From assembly GCA_964519955.1 (NCBI GenBank), contig CAZFLM010000002.1, forward strand, positions 62,001-126,000: a DNA stretch of 64,000 nucleotides. The letters run 5' to 3'. The notes under the pieces are model-generated. The model was given only the letters and a program-made list of their open reading frames with translations, searched no databases and was not told where the DNA came from. Source of the DNA: CAZFLM01 sp964519955. GTDB taxonomy: Bacteria; Armatimonadota; Chthonomonadetes; Chthonomonadales; CAJBBX01. Positions 7,381 through 15,967 of this stretch are shown here, piece after piece (the first letter of the stretch is position 1; each line of letters opens with the position of its first letter). The position numbers and the translations under genes are program-made.

Positions 7381-8310
7381 CTAGATCTCCCACGTCACGT
7401 GGACCTGGCTCCACCACTTGCCACCCGCCGAGGTGGCGGCCCATGCGTTGTCTACCGACACGTTCTTGTTCAGATGCACGTTCAGCCCGTAGACCGAAGC
7501 GCGGAAGCGGCCGAACGCGGTCGAGCGGTCGTTCCACGAGTAGACGGCAACGTACGGCTCGACCAGCTTCAGGCGGTCATAGGCCACCTTGCCGTAGTAG
7601 AAGTCGAAGTCGCCCCAGTCGCTGTGGGCGTGCAGGCGCTCGCCGGCCAGCTTGAACCCGTTCCACTTCAGTCCCAGGTCGCCCGCGATGGAGCGCTTGT
7701 GGGATGTGCCATACAGCAGCCCCTTGCCGACACCCATCGAGAGCCCGAGCGTCGCGCGATCGCCCCAGAGGCTCTTGCCGACGCGCAGGTACCCGTTGGC
7801 ATTGTGCGTGTAGAACTCGTGGTTGAGGCTCGCCGCCACAGTCCAGCCTCGCTCGCCCCACTCCAGCATCGCGCCCGGCTTTGTCTCGTACTCCCACTCC
7901 TGGACGGCGAAGGGCACGTAGAACTTGCCGAACGTGGCGGTCATCTTGCCCACGGGCACGCGCCACCACCCCTCCACCGGCTGGTCGAGCCCGTAGCTGC
8001 CGCCCAGGTACATCTCACCCATGCCCAGGGACAGCTTGCCCGCCTCCGCGCCGGGCCCATCCCAGCGGACGTAGCCGACCGACGGGAACGCGAGGCCCGA
8101 TCCAGCCCACATCCCGTCGGTGAACTGCTTCAGAGTGTCCACGTTCGACCACCCGACGTAGTAGTCGAAGCCGACCTTGTACGAGGCGCTCGGATTGCCG
8201 CCGGCATCGCCCGGCTGGGCGTTCTGGGCAAGCGACGGACAGGCAAGACTGGCGAGAGCAGCGAGGGCCGCGATCCGGCCGAGCGTTGTGAGTCGGTCTG
8301 GTCTGCGCAT
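7381..8310 (-). CDS. Secreted beta-rich (porin-like) protein of unknown function
   Basis: The 309-residue protein has a signal peptide (about 1-29, ASLACPSLAQNA). The mature part is dominated by alternating aromatic/polar strands with Gly turns (YKVGFDYYVGWSNV, EMYLGGSYGLDQPV, DFDFYYGKVAYDRL, QVHVTWEI). It ends in a strand with aromatic and Ile residues at the last positions, as in outer-membrane beta barrels. AGGAGG lies eight bases before the ATG on the minus strand. An outer-membrane or surface location is inferred; no enzymatic motif is visible. Confidence 0.6.
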   Translation of the reverse strand: MRRPDRLTTLGRIAALAALASLACPSLAQNAQPGDAGGNPSASYKVGFDYYVGWSNVDTLKQFTDGMWAGSGLAFPSVGYVRWDGPGAEAGKLSLGMGEMYLGGSYGLDQPVEGWWRVPVGKMTATFGKFYVPFAVQEWEYETKPGAMLEWGERGWTVAASLNHEFYTHNANGYLRVGKSLWGDRATLGLSMGVGKGLLYGTSHKRSIAGDLGLKWNGFKLAGERLHAHSDWGDFDFYYGKVAYDRLKLVEPYVAVYSWNDRSTAFGRFRASVYGLNVHLNKNVSVDNAWAATSAGGKWWSQVHVTWEI

Positions 8311-8501
8311 AGGTGCCTCCTGGCGTGAGTGAGGATGAGTTCAACGGTGCCGTATCGAATATCGGACGATCGGCCCGATCCCCGCAGAAGCGCCTGCCCG
8401 CATTCGAGGCGGCGCAGTGCCGCGGCAGGGAATGCCCGCGCCGCCGCGGAACACATCGGCGGCGTCCCCTGCGCCTCTAGGGAACCGAACCGGAGGGTGG
8501 A

Positions 8502-9518
8502 ATGAAGAAGGTCGTGATCGCGGGCCCGCGCCGCGTCGAGTTGGTCGACGTGCCGGATCCCGTTGCGAAGGACAACTTCGTCGTCGTCAAGGTCCTGGCA
8601 GCCCCGATGTGCACGGAGTACAAGGGCTTCGTCGCGGGCCATCCCTGGTCCATCTTGGGCCACGAAGCTGCCGGCGAGGTGGTCGAGGTCGCACGCCCGG
8701 GCCGGGTGAAGGTGGGCGACCGCGTCGTCGTGATGCCGCAGTACCCGTGCGGCACGTGCGAGCTGTGCGTGGCGGGCGACTACATCCACTGCGAGCGCTG
8801 CGTGGACGTGGCCGCCTTCACCGGCTGCTCGGAGGGCACGGCGACCATGGCCCAGTACCTGGTGAAGCAGGACTGGCTGCTGCCCCGCATCCCCGACGAG
8901 GTCAGCATCGACCACGGCTCGCTGGCCTGCTGCGCGCTCGGCCCCTCGTACGGCGCGTTCGAGGCGATGGGGCTCTGCGCCAAGGACGCGGTGCTGATCG
9001 CGGGCGCCGGCCCCGTCGGCCTTGGAGCGGTCGTCAACGGGGTGTTCCGCGGCGCACGCGTGCTGGTGGCGGAGGGTAACGCGGCGCGGGCACAGCGGGC
9101 GTTGGAGCTGGGCGCGGAAGCTGTCGTCGATCCGAGCGCCGCGGACGTGGTTGCACAGCTCCGGGACCTCACCGATGGGCGAGGCGTCGACGCGGCGATC
9201 GACTGCGCGGGCTGCGTGCCGGCGGAGCGCCTCTGCATCGACGCGGCGAGGCGGAAGGGGCGCGTGGCGTACGTCGGGGAGTGCGGCGACGACCTGCCGA
9301 TCCAGGTGAGCCCGGACCTCATCCGCAAGGGGCTGACCATCCACGGCTCGTGGCACTACAACCTGCGCTACGCCGCCGAGATCCTGCGCCTCATCGAGCG
9401 CTCGCCGCTGCCGGCCCGGCTCATCAGCCACGTCTTCCCGATGTCCCGCGCCCAAGAGGCCTTCGAGGTATCCGCATCGGGCGAGGCGGCCAAGATCATC
9501 CTGCATCCCTGGGAGTAG
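8502..9518 (+). CDS. Zinc-dependent medium-chain alcohol/polyol dehydrogenase
   Basis: The 338-residue protein shows the MDR pattern: a catalytic-zinc Cys in APMCTEYKGF and a GHEAAGEV segment. A structural zinc lobe, CGTCELCVAGDYIHCERC, gives four or five Cys, and a Rossmann motif GAGPVGLGAV sits near residue 167. GSWHYN sits near the C-terminus. Its closest relatives are threonine 3-dehydrogenase/sorbitol dehydrogenase-type enzymes that oxidise a secondary alcohol with NAD(P). GGAGGGTGG precedes the ATG. It is followed by a terminator, so it appears monocistronic. Substrate is not predicted. Confidence 0.85.
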   Translation: MKKVVIAGPRRVELVDVPDPVAKDNFVVVKVLAAPMCTEYKGFVAGHPWSILGHEAAGEVVEVARPGRVKVGDRVVVMPQYPCGTCELCVAGDYIHCERCVDVAAFTGCSEGTATMAQYLVKQDWLLPRIPDEVSIDHGSLACCALGPSYGAFEAMGLCAKDAVLIAGAGPVGLGAVVNGVFRGARVLVAEGNAARAQRALELGAEAVVDPSAADVVAQLRDLTDGRGVDAAIDCAGCVPAERLCIDAARRKGRVAYVGECGDDLPIQVSPDLIRKGLTIHGSWHYNLRYAAEILRLIERSPLPARLISHVFPMSRAQEAFEVSASGEAAKIILHPWE

Positions 9519-9538
9519 CGCCCGCCCTACCGAACCAC

Positions 9539-9568
9539 GAGAGGGGCGCGACGCACCGCGCCCCTCTC
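9539..9568 (+). terminator. Terminator of the dehydrogenase gene
   Basis: A 12-bp perfect stem GAGAGGGGCGCG (9539-9550) / CGCGCCCCTCTC (9557-9568) with loop ACGCAC, 20 bases after the stop codon. Confidence 0.65.
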
Positions 9569-9715
9569 TCACGCTCGTCCAGCCCGCGCAGGCGGGCTTC
9601 GTGCCTCTCGCAGGCGCGGTTTGAACCGCCGGCCGCACACCGCGCCCCTCTCTCACGCTCGTCCAGCCCGCGCAGGCGGGCTTCGTGCCTCTCGCAGGCG
9701 CGGTTTCAACCGCCG
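9554..9715. repeat. Two tandem copies of an 84-bp repeat
   Basis: The unit at 9554-9637, starting CACCGCGCCCCTCTCTCACG, recurs at 9638 onward with one visible mismatch (TTTGAACC against TTTCAACC) before it decays near 9715. The first copy begins inside the right arm of the dehydrogenase terminator. The unit contains CCCGCGCAGGCGGG, itself an inverted repeat. It fills the non-coding space before the convergent gene. Confidence 0.85.
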
Positions 9716-9743
9716 ACCGCCGACCGCCAACCGCCGGCACCCG

Positions 9744-10961
9744 TCACCCGTCACCCGCCGCCAGCAGGGCGGCCTCCTCCTCGTACCGCTCGAAGCACTC
9801 CAGCTCGTCGGCCTCGTCGACGCAGAGGACGTCGAACTCCGGAGCGTGGCGCCAGTCCTTGATGCGCTCGCGACCGATCTGCCGCATCTCGTCCAGCGAG
9901 CCCGCGTCCCACATCACCTCGCCACCCGTCATCGCCAGGTAGCGGCCCCGGTGGCGCTCGACCAGCGCCGCGCGCCGCTCGCGGTAGGCGGCCACGCAGG
10001 CGAACCCGCGCCGGAGCTGATCGTGGCGATCGGTGTTACCCGCGTAGCGGTGCACCTCGAACGGCGTCACGACGTCCTCGGGCCGCTCGCCGATAACCTC
10101 GATGCTGTCCGCGTCGAGCCGCTCTCCGCGAGCCGACGCGGTGAGCAGGAGCGGGTTCCGGCGATAGTGGAATGGGTAGTTCGGATAGTCGTCCAACGGG
10201 TCGAAGCCCATCACCCGCGCGCCGATGGCGTCCACCGAAAGCGCGTCGGTGCCCGCCAGCAGCACGCCCGGCTCGAGCGGCGTGCCGTGCCACTCGCTCT
10301 GGTTGGTCGCGACGATGCCGTCGACCACGTTGAGGCACGGGCGCAGCCGCGCGGCGAGGTCGGCGAGCACGCGTGGCAGCCGGATGAGCCGATCGTGGAG
10401 GTACAGCCTGGGGCTGCCGTACACGCGCGGCGGCATCCACCCGAAGAGGTTCTTGATGCACAGCGTGAAGCCCATGCCGCTGTGCGCCTTCATCTTGGCC
10501 ACCGACACGACCGCGTCGGCCTCGACCAGCTCCGGGCGCACCGAGTAGGCGCGGAACATCGGCCGCGCGTGCTCCATGGGCAGCGCCACCCACGGCTCGT
10601 CGCCAAAGTCGATGACGCGCACGCGGCCGTACGGCTCCAGCCGCTCCCGCAGCCGCAGCTCCGCGTAGATGTGCTCCGCGTCGAAGTGCGTGGGCCCGTC
10701 GCCCAGCACGATCTCGGCGTCGGAGGCCATCCGGATTGCCCGGACGGCCCCCTCGACGACGGCGGGATCGGTCAGCTCGGCGTAGACGCCGGAGACGCGC
10801 CCGAAGCTGGCCACACCCGCGTTCACCTTCACCGCGATCAGCCGGGCGCCCACCAGCCCGTCGCTCCAGCCCGGCACGCGGGTGATTGCTGCAACGGTTT
10901 GCTCGACGATAGCCGCGTCACCGATTGAGGGCGCGCACCGCGCCAGAACGACAGATGCCAC
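9744..10961 (-). CDS. DUF362 domain protein
   Basis: The 405-residue protein carries the DUF362 pattern: VKVNAGVAS, an acidic VLGDGPTHFDAE segment, DAVVSVAKMKAHSGMGFTLCIKNLFGW near residue 160, and NVVDGIVATNQSEWHGTP followed by LLAGTDALSVDAIG. DUF362 proteins are often fused to ferredoxins, but no CxxCxxC is present here. Their biochemical role is unsettled. The start codon is GTG, one base after the stop codon of the upstream lipoprotein gene, so the two are probably co-transcribed. It ends in a short acidic helix (DEADELECFERYEEEAA). Confidence 0.8.
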   Translation of the reverse strand: MASVVLARCAPSIGDAAIVEQTVAAITRVPGWSDGLVGARLIAVKVNAGVASFGRVSGVYAELTDPAVVEGAVRAIRMASDAEIVLGDGPTHFDAEHIYAELRLRERLEPYGRVRVIDFGDEPWVALPMEHARPMFRAYSVRPELVEADAVVSVAKMKAHSGMGFTLCIKNLFGWMPPRVYGSPRLYLHDRLIRLPRVLADLAARLRPCLNVVDGIVATNQSEWHGTPLEPGVLLAGTDALSVDAIGARVMGFDPLDDYPNYPFHYRRNPLLLTASARGERLDADSIEVIGERPEDVVTPFEVHRYAGNTDRHDQLRRGFACVAAYRERRAALVERHRGRYLAMTGGEVMWDAGSLDEMRQIGRERIKDWRHAPEFDVLCVDEADELECFERYEEEAALLAAGDG

Positions 10962-10962
10962 G

Positions 10963-11919
10963 CTACTTGCCCACCTCGCACGTTGCGGTCAGGACGACGT
11001 CGCCCGCGGCCGGCGCCATCGAGTAGAACGCCCAGTACACCTCGTCGCCGTCGATCTGCCCGTTCGTCGCGGTCACCTTGCCGGGCAGCTTGACGGAGTA
11101 GAGCACCGGGACGAACGCCGACGAGCTATCCGACGACGCGCCCGGCCCGCTCGACTGGCTCTTGGACGAGGCGCTGGACCTGGCGATGGACTGCCCGATG
11201 AGCTTGTCGACGAACGCCTTGCGCTGCGCCTCCGTGAGCTTGCTGCCCAGCGTGTCCGCGACGGCCTGCTCGAAGGTGGCGCTCATGCGGCGGCGCGCCA
11301 GACGGTCGGCGAGATCCGGATGCATGATGACAACCGACAGCAGCGGGTCCTTGGGGCCGAACATCGCGCGCCACAGCTCGGTGACGAGCGCACCCGCGAG
11401 CTTCTTCACCTCCGCGTCTGTCGCCGCGCCCGCCGGCAGCGCCTTGCGCACGTCGGCAGCAATCTCCGGGTTAGCTTCGGTGAACTCCTTGGGCTTCTCG
11501 CCGACCCACTTGAGGGTCTCGCGGTACTCGATGACGCCCGGGGAGAGCTGCTTGACCGAGACCATACCCTCGACGCTCCGCCCCTGGGCCTTCGACTTCT
11601 CGCCCTTCAGTACGATGTCCGGCTGCAGCGTGTCGCCCACCTTGAACGTGCGCGTCGCGGTGCAGATCGTGTCGGCGTCCTTGACGGACCGCTCAACCTT
11701 CCAGGCCGGCCCGGAGGGCACCACGAAGACGTCGTCCAGCTTGGGCATGATGTTCATGCCGCCCTTCTCGTCCGGCTTGGCCGCGGCCAGCTTGATCGTC
11801 CGCGTGCAGGTGCCGTCCGCGCGGACGACGGTCGTCGCGTTCATCCGACCGCAGCCGGCCGTACCCGCGCCGACGCCGACCACCATCGCCACCGCCACCG
11901 CCCTGGCATACCGATTCAC
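10963..11919 (-). CDS. Lipoprotein of unknown function
   Basis: The 318-residue protein starts with GTG, seven bases after AAGGAGAG. It has a lipoprotein signal: a hydrophobic run followed by AGTAGC, with the Cys near residue 23. The mature protein mixes beta-rich N-terminal segments (TTVVRADGTCTRTIKL) with a helical middle containing a Ser-rich stretch near residue 265 (ARSSASSKSQSSGPGASS). It ends in a beta segment. No catalytic motif is recognised. It sits directly upstream of the DUF362 gene. Confidence 0.65.
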   Translation of the reverse strand: MNRYARAVAVAMVVGVGAGTAGCGRMNATTVVRADGTCTRTIKLAAAKPDEKGGMNIMPKLDDVFVVPSGPAWKVERSVKDADTICTATRTFKVGDTLQPDIVLKGEKSKAQGRSVEGMVSVKQLSPGVIEYRETLKWVGEKPKEFTEANPEIAADVRKALPAGAATDAEVKKLAGALVTELWRAMFGPKDPLLSVVIMHPDLADRLARRRMSATFEQAVADTLGSKLTEAQRKAFVDKLIGQSIARSSASSKSQSSGPGASSDSSSAFVPVLYSVKLPGKVTATNGQIDGDEVYWAFYSMAPAAGDVVLTATCEVGK

Positions 11920-11952
11920 GTGCTCTCTCCTTCCTGGCCGCGGTCGCGCGGC

Positions 11953-14874
11953 TCAGTCGAGCGCCCAGACGTAGATGCAGTCGAACGACAGCCCCGCGTC
12001 GCCAAGCCGTTCGAACCGGGCCTCGAACGCTCCCCCCGGATGCTCCACCACGAGCGGGATGCAGCGATACTCGCCTACAGGCAGATCATCGGCGTTGACG
12101 GCCCGCTCCCCGAGGGTCACCTGGCCGCCGCCGGTACTCGCATCTACGGTCAGCACCTGTCCGGACGCTTCGGCCGTTCGCTTCGCCCGGAACAGAACGA
12201 GGTAGCGCCCCTTGTCGAGCGGCGCGTAGGGCCCGAAGAGCACGAAGCCGCGATACGGGTCGTCCGGAGCGATCGCCCACGCCTTCCCACTGCCTGCCTG
12301 AGCATCGTCGACCACCTTGCCCGCGTTGTGAGGCAGGTTGACGGCCTGATACGTGTTCACGAACCGCAGCGACGCGATGCCGGTGGGCAGGCCGGGCAGG
12401 ATCTCGGTGCGCGGCACCGTCCGCAGCTCGACGAGACGGTCCCGCTTACCGAACGGTCCGGCCACCTCCAATTGAGCCCGCGCGGCCGCCGGCTGGCCGA
12501 GAACCGTGACGCGGCACGCATCGCCAGGCGCCACGGTCTCCGCATCCTGGCGGATGGTCAGCTCCTTCAGCCCAGTCGGCACGCTCGCATCCACTGCCAT
12601 CGGACGCCCGGACGTGTTATGCACCGCCGCCTCGAACGTGATCGGCTCGCCCTCGATGGCGGCGACGGACCGTGGAGCGCGAACGAGCACCTGCTGCGCG
12701 GCGATGGACTGCTTGTACAGCGCCGAGAGGTGATCGTGGCGCACGGCGACGTAGTCCGGCCCGAGCCGCCGCATCACGTCCTGTAGGAGCGGCAGGTCGG
12801 AGAACCAGTTCAGCACGAAGAAGTGCAGGAAGGCGGGCCGCTCCGGCGGCGTCATCGAACGGATGTCGGCCACAAGCCGGGCGATGCGCTGCTCCCGCGT
12901 GTCCGGCTCCGCCCAACTCGTTGCCGAGCGGAACACGGGCACGTTGCGCACCGTCGGGTAGGTCGCCGCGTCGTAGTCCGGCACGGTCTTGCCGTAGTCC
13001 GGGAAGATCGCGTCGATGGCCGGGATCTTCTCGGCATACCGGCGCACCAGGTCCTGCCGCGTACTGCCCATGATCCACGCCGACGTCAGGTCGCACCGCG
13101 CCATGTACGCCGCGGTCTGGTCGAGGAAGCCGTCGAACACGGCCTTCTGGTCCTGCGGGCGGAAGCGCTTGCCGTAGGAGTCCGGGTACGTGTAGCCGAC
13201 GCCGGACACCGCCGCCAGGAACGAGTCGCCCGGCGTCGCCGTGGTGTAGTAGTACTGCATCACGTCCGGCAGCAGGATGGACGCGGAGGGCGAGATCGTC
13301 CAACTGATGGGGATCTTGCCGCGCAGCGGGTCCTTCCAGAGCTGCGGGAAGTTGCTGTTGGTGAGCACGGGCAGGTTGTCGCCGTCCGACAGGATGAACG
13401 CGAGGTAGACCTTGTTGCCCTGCAGGCGCGGCGCGCGCACGACCTTCTGCCTGGGCTTCGGCGCGCGGATGCCGGAGTGCACGCTCAGGTTGGCGCAGTC
13501 GATGGTTCCCACCAGGTACTTCCCGAACTCGGCGAAGAGCGTCACGCCCGGCCCCTCGCCGATGCCCACGTCCTTCCCGGCCCACGGGTAGCTCATGATC
13601 GGCATGTTGGCCGGCATCTTCGCCAGCAACTCTTCCATCAGCCGCACTTCGCCGTTCGGGTCGGCGTACGGCTTGGCCCCATCGATGGGCCCGGAGAGCC
13701 AGAACGTGAAGACGCGGTTCTGGATGAGGTAGTCGCGCAGGCCCAGGTGGTCCGGGTACGAGCAGGCAGCCACGTAGTGGTTCAGGCGTGGCCAGAGCGT
13801 GTCGAACGCCCAGCGGTACGCCGCCACGTTGGTCGTCCACCGGCCGCGCAGATCGGCGACGATCGGCAGCTTCAGCTCCTTTGCGATCCGCGGCGACGCG
13901 ACGAGGCAGTTCTCCACGCTCGCCAGCATGCAGGCCAGGTTCCGCGTGGCGGGCAGCTTAGGGTCGGTCACCACCACGCCGCGGAAGCGGCTGCGGAACC
14001 GGCTGAGCAGGGCGCGCGGCTCGGCGATCGGCGTCACCTGCTTCACCCAGCCGTTCCGCCGGATCCAGTTGAGCCAGCCGGCATCGGTCGGGCCGAAGTT
14101 GCAGTAGATCTGCGGCTTCGCCCGGTTCACCAGCCCCTGCAGCGACAGGTACAGGAGCTGCCAGTCGGGCGTGCGGTGCCGGATGTCGATGGACAGCATG
14201 TTCGCGGCGGGCGGTTGCGACTTGGGGAAGATGTCCGGGAAGGGACGGTCGGTCGGGCGCAGCTCCAGGTTCGAGGGCACGCCGCTCATCGTGGGCTGCG
14301 CCACCCGATCCGCGACTCGCTCCGGCGCCGCGCCGATGAGGCGGTACACCGCGATGGTGTCGAGGCGCAGCGTCTCGTAGCCCCGCCAGTTCACGCGGCA
14401 CTCCAGCTTGCCGCCATCGTGGTGGAAGCGGATCGGGACGCGCACATAGCGCCCGGTCTCCACGTCGCTGCCCGTGAGATCGTGCGTCCGCAGCGGCTTC
14501 TGGCCATAGTCTCCGCAGGCGTCGATGACCGCGATCACCTCTTCGCCGGCGTCCGCACCCGCCTTCAGGCGCAGGAACGCAACGTAGTCGCCAGCGGGCA
14601 GGTCGGCATAGGGGCCGTAGACCATCATGCCGGGCTCGTCGCGCTGCAGCTTCGCCTCCCAGACGCGCCCGCCGGCTCCGCCCGGGTCCACGACAGCGCG
14701 GCCGATCTTGTGCGGCGCCGCCTTCCCCTCCCAGAGGAGGGCCGGCTCGTAGCGCCCGGCTGCGAGCTTCTTGGGCTCCTTGACCTCGGCGAGCAGGTTG
14801 GCGGGCAGCCCCTCCTGGGCGCGGGCGATGCCGCACAGCGCGACCACGAGTGACACGATGGCTATGGCACGCAT
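11953..14874 (-). CDS. Secreted GxGYxYP-family putative glycoside hydrolase
   Basis: This 973-residue protein has a signal peptide (IAIVSLVVALCGIARAQ) and the signature GVGYTYP near residue 560, which defines the GxGYxYP family of predicted glycoside hydrolases. Upstream of it lie RAKPQIYCNFG and FILSDGDNLPVL, typical of the same family. Flanking beta-sandwich regions (about 60-160 and 700-970) look like carbohydrate-binding or Ig-like modules. The frame extends upstream, but the ATG at 14874 gives the signal peptide. Enzymatic activity in this family is predicted, not well established. The PIG-L and esterase genes nearby suggest processing of acylated polysaccharide. Confidence 0.85.
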   Translation of the reverse strand: MRAIAIVSLVVALCGIARAQEGLPANLLAEVKEPKKLAAGRYEPALLWEGKAAPHKIGRAVVDPGGAGGRVWEAKLQRDEPGMMVYGPYADLPAGDYVAFLRLKAGADAGEEVIAVIDACGDYGQKPLRTHDLTGSDVETGRYVRVPIRFHHDGGKLECRVNWRGYETLRLDTIAVYRLIGAAPERVADRVAQPTMSGVPSNLELRPTDRPFPDIFPKSQPPAANMLSIDIRHRTPDWQLLYLSLQGLVNRAKPQIYCNFGPTDAGWLNWIRRNGWVKQVTPIAEPRALLSRFRSRFRGVVVTDPKLPATRNLACMLASVENCLVASPRIAKELKLPIVADLRGRWTTNVAAYRWAFDTLWPRLNHYVAACSYPDHLGLRDYLIQNRVFTFWLSGPIDGAKPYADPNGEVRLMEELLAKMPANMPIMSYPWAGKDVGIGEGPGVTLFAEFGKYLVGTIDCANLSVHSGIRAPKPRQKVVRAPRLQGNKVYLAFILSDGDNLPVLTNSNFPQLWKDPLRGKIPISWTISPSASILLPDVMQYYYTTATPGDSFLAAVSGVGYTYPDSYGKRFRPQDQKAVFDGFLDQTAAYMARCDLTSAWIMGSTRQDLVRRYAEKIPAIDAIFPDYGKTVPDYDAATYPTVRNVPVFRSATSWAEPDTREQRIARLVADIRSMTPPERPAFLHFFVLNWFSDLPLLQDVMRRLGPDYVAVRHDHLSALYKQSIAAQQVLVRAPRSVAAIEGEPITFEAAVHNTSGRPMAVDASVPTGLKELTIRQDAETVAPGDACRVTVLGQPAAARAQLEVAGPFGKRDRLVELRTVPRTEILPGLPTGIASLRFVNTYQAVNLPHNAGKVVDDAQAGSGKAWAIAPDDPYRGFVLFGPYAPLDKGRYLVLFRAKRTAEASGQVLTVDASTGGGQVTLGERAVNADDLPVGEYRCIPLVVEHPGGAFEARFERLGDAGLSFDCIYVWALD

Positions 14875-14965
14875 CTCAGACTCCGTACAGCTTGAGGTTC
14901 GGCCTCGTCGCTTCCGGGGAGGCCTTGGGATGGCGGATCTCCGTGCCCGCCGCCGCGGCGTCTGC

Positions 14966-15793
14966 TCAGCCCTGGGCCGGGAAGAGCGTCGCCAGTTCGC
15001 CCGCGTCGGGCCGGTGGCCGTACTCGCTGATCTGGAACGCCTCCGCGTAGCGGCAGGCGGCGGGCAGGCGGTCCGCGTTGGCGCTGCGCACCTCCCGCGC
15101 TTCGTCGAGCCACCACTTGGCCACGCGGGCGCGGCGCTCGGCCGGGTCCGTCGGGAACGCGGCAAGCGCCTCGTGGGCGCCCGAGTTGTACGGCAGCCAC
15201 TCGAAGAACTGAGACTCATGCGCGCAGACCATGTCGACCTTCGTCTCGGCGGTCGCGTCTACCGGGATCACGACATCGGAGCGGAACGTGCCGCCCTCCG
15301 TGAACGTGTCCCACCAGTAGGCGATGACCGGCACGCGCCGCAGGGCGGGAGTGTCCGGGCAGGTGAAGGGCACGGTCAGCATGTAGGCGGCGTTCAGCAC
15401 CAGCTCCGCGCTGTAGCGGTGGTCGGGGTGGTAGTCGTTGGGGCGGTTCATCAGGACCAGGTCCGGCCCCATGCCCTCCGGCCCGAACGAGCGGACGGCG
15501 CGAACCATCTTCTCGGTGTTCGCCAGCGTCACCTCGACCTCGCCGTCGACCAAGCCGAGGCACGCGTACTCGGCGCCGACCATGCCCGCCGCCCGCTCGG
15601 CCTCCGCGCGGCGCCTTTCGACCAACGCCTGACGGTCATGCAGGTACTTCGGGTCGAAGTGCCCCTTGCTCCCGTCGGTGACGGACAGCATGCGCACCAC
15701 GTCGCCTCGCTGCCGTAGGAGGGCGATGGTACCCCCGATGCTTCCCTCGTTGTCGTCCGGGTGTGCCCCGACACACAGAACATGCAGAGCCAA
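14966..15793 (-). CDS. PIG-L/LmbE-family deacetylase
   Basis: The 275-residue protein has the zinc motif AHPDDNE near residue 10 and the second histidine motif DYHPDHR near residue 120, both intact. The PIG-L family hydrolyses N-acetyl groups from GlcNAc-type sugars or related conjugates (MshB, BshB and others). It has no signal peptide, so it acts in the cytoplasm. GAGGAGAAG precedes the ATG on the minus strand. It lies 91 bases upstream of the GxGYxYP gene in the same direction and may be co-transcribed. Confidence 0.9.
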   Translation of the reverse strand: MALHVLCVGAHPDDNEGSIGGTIALLRQRGDVVRMLSVTDGSKGHFDPKYLHDRQALVERRRAEAERAAGMVGAEYACLGLVDGEVEVTLANTEKMVRAVRSFGPEGMGPDLVLMNRPNDYHPDHRYSAELVLNAAYMLTVPFTCPDTPALRRVPVIAYWWDTFTEGGTFRSDVVIPVDATAETKVDMVCAHESQFFEWLPYNSGAHEALAAFPTDPAERRARVAKWWLDEAREVRSANADRLPAACRYAEAFQISEYGHRPDAGELATLFPAQG

Positions 15794-15967
15794 GTTCTTC
15801 TCCTCTATTCAAGCCCGATGCAGGACGAATGGCCCCGCGTGGCAAAGTAACGTCCACACGAACCAGCACCGCCCACTGAAGTGCAGCCCCCTGATGGCGT
15901 CGAGCCGCCCTCGCTGAGGCAGTTCGCCCGTCACGACCGGCATCCCTCCTCAGGAGGACCGAACCGA

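Noticed and set aside
9554..9715. A CRISPR array
   Set aside because: Only two adjacent copies of 84 bases without spacers; no cas genes are in the window.
12823..14853. A long plus-strand open frame opposite the GxGYxYP gene
   Set aside because: Antisense shadow of a gene with a clear family signature.
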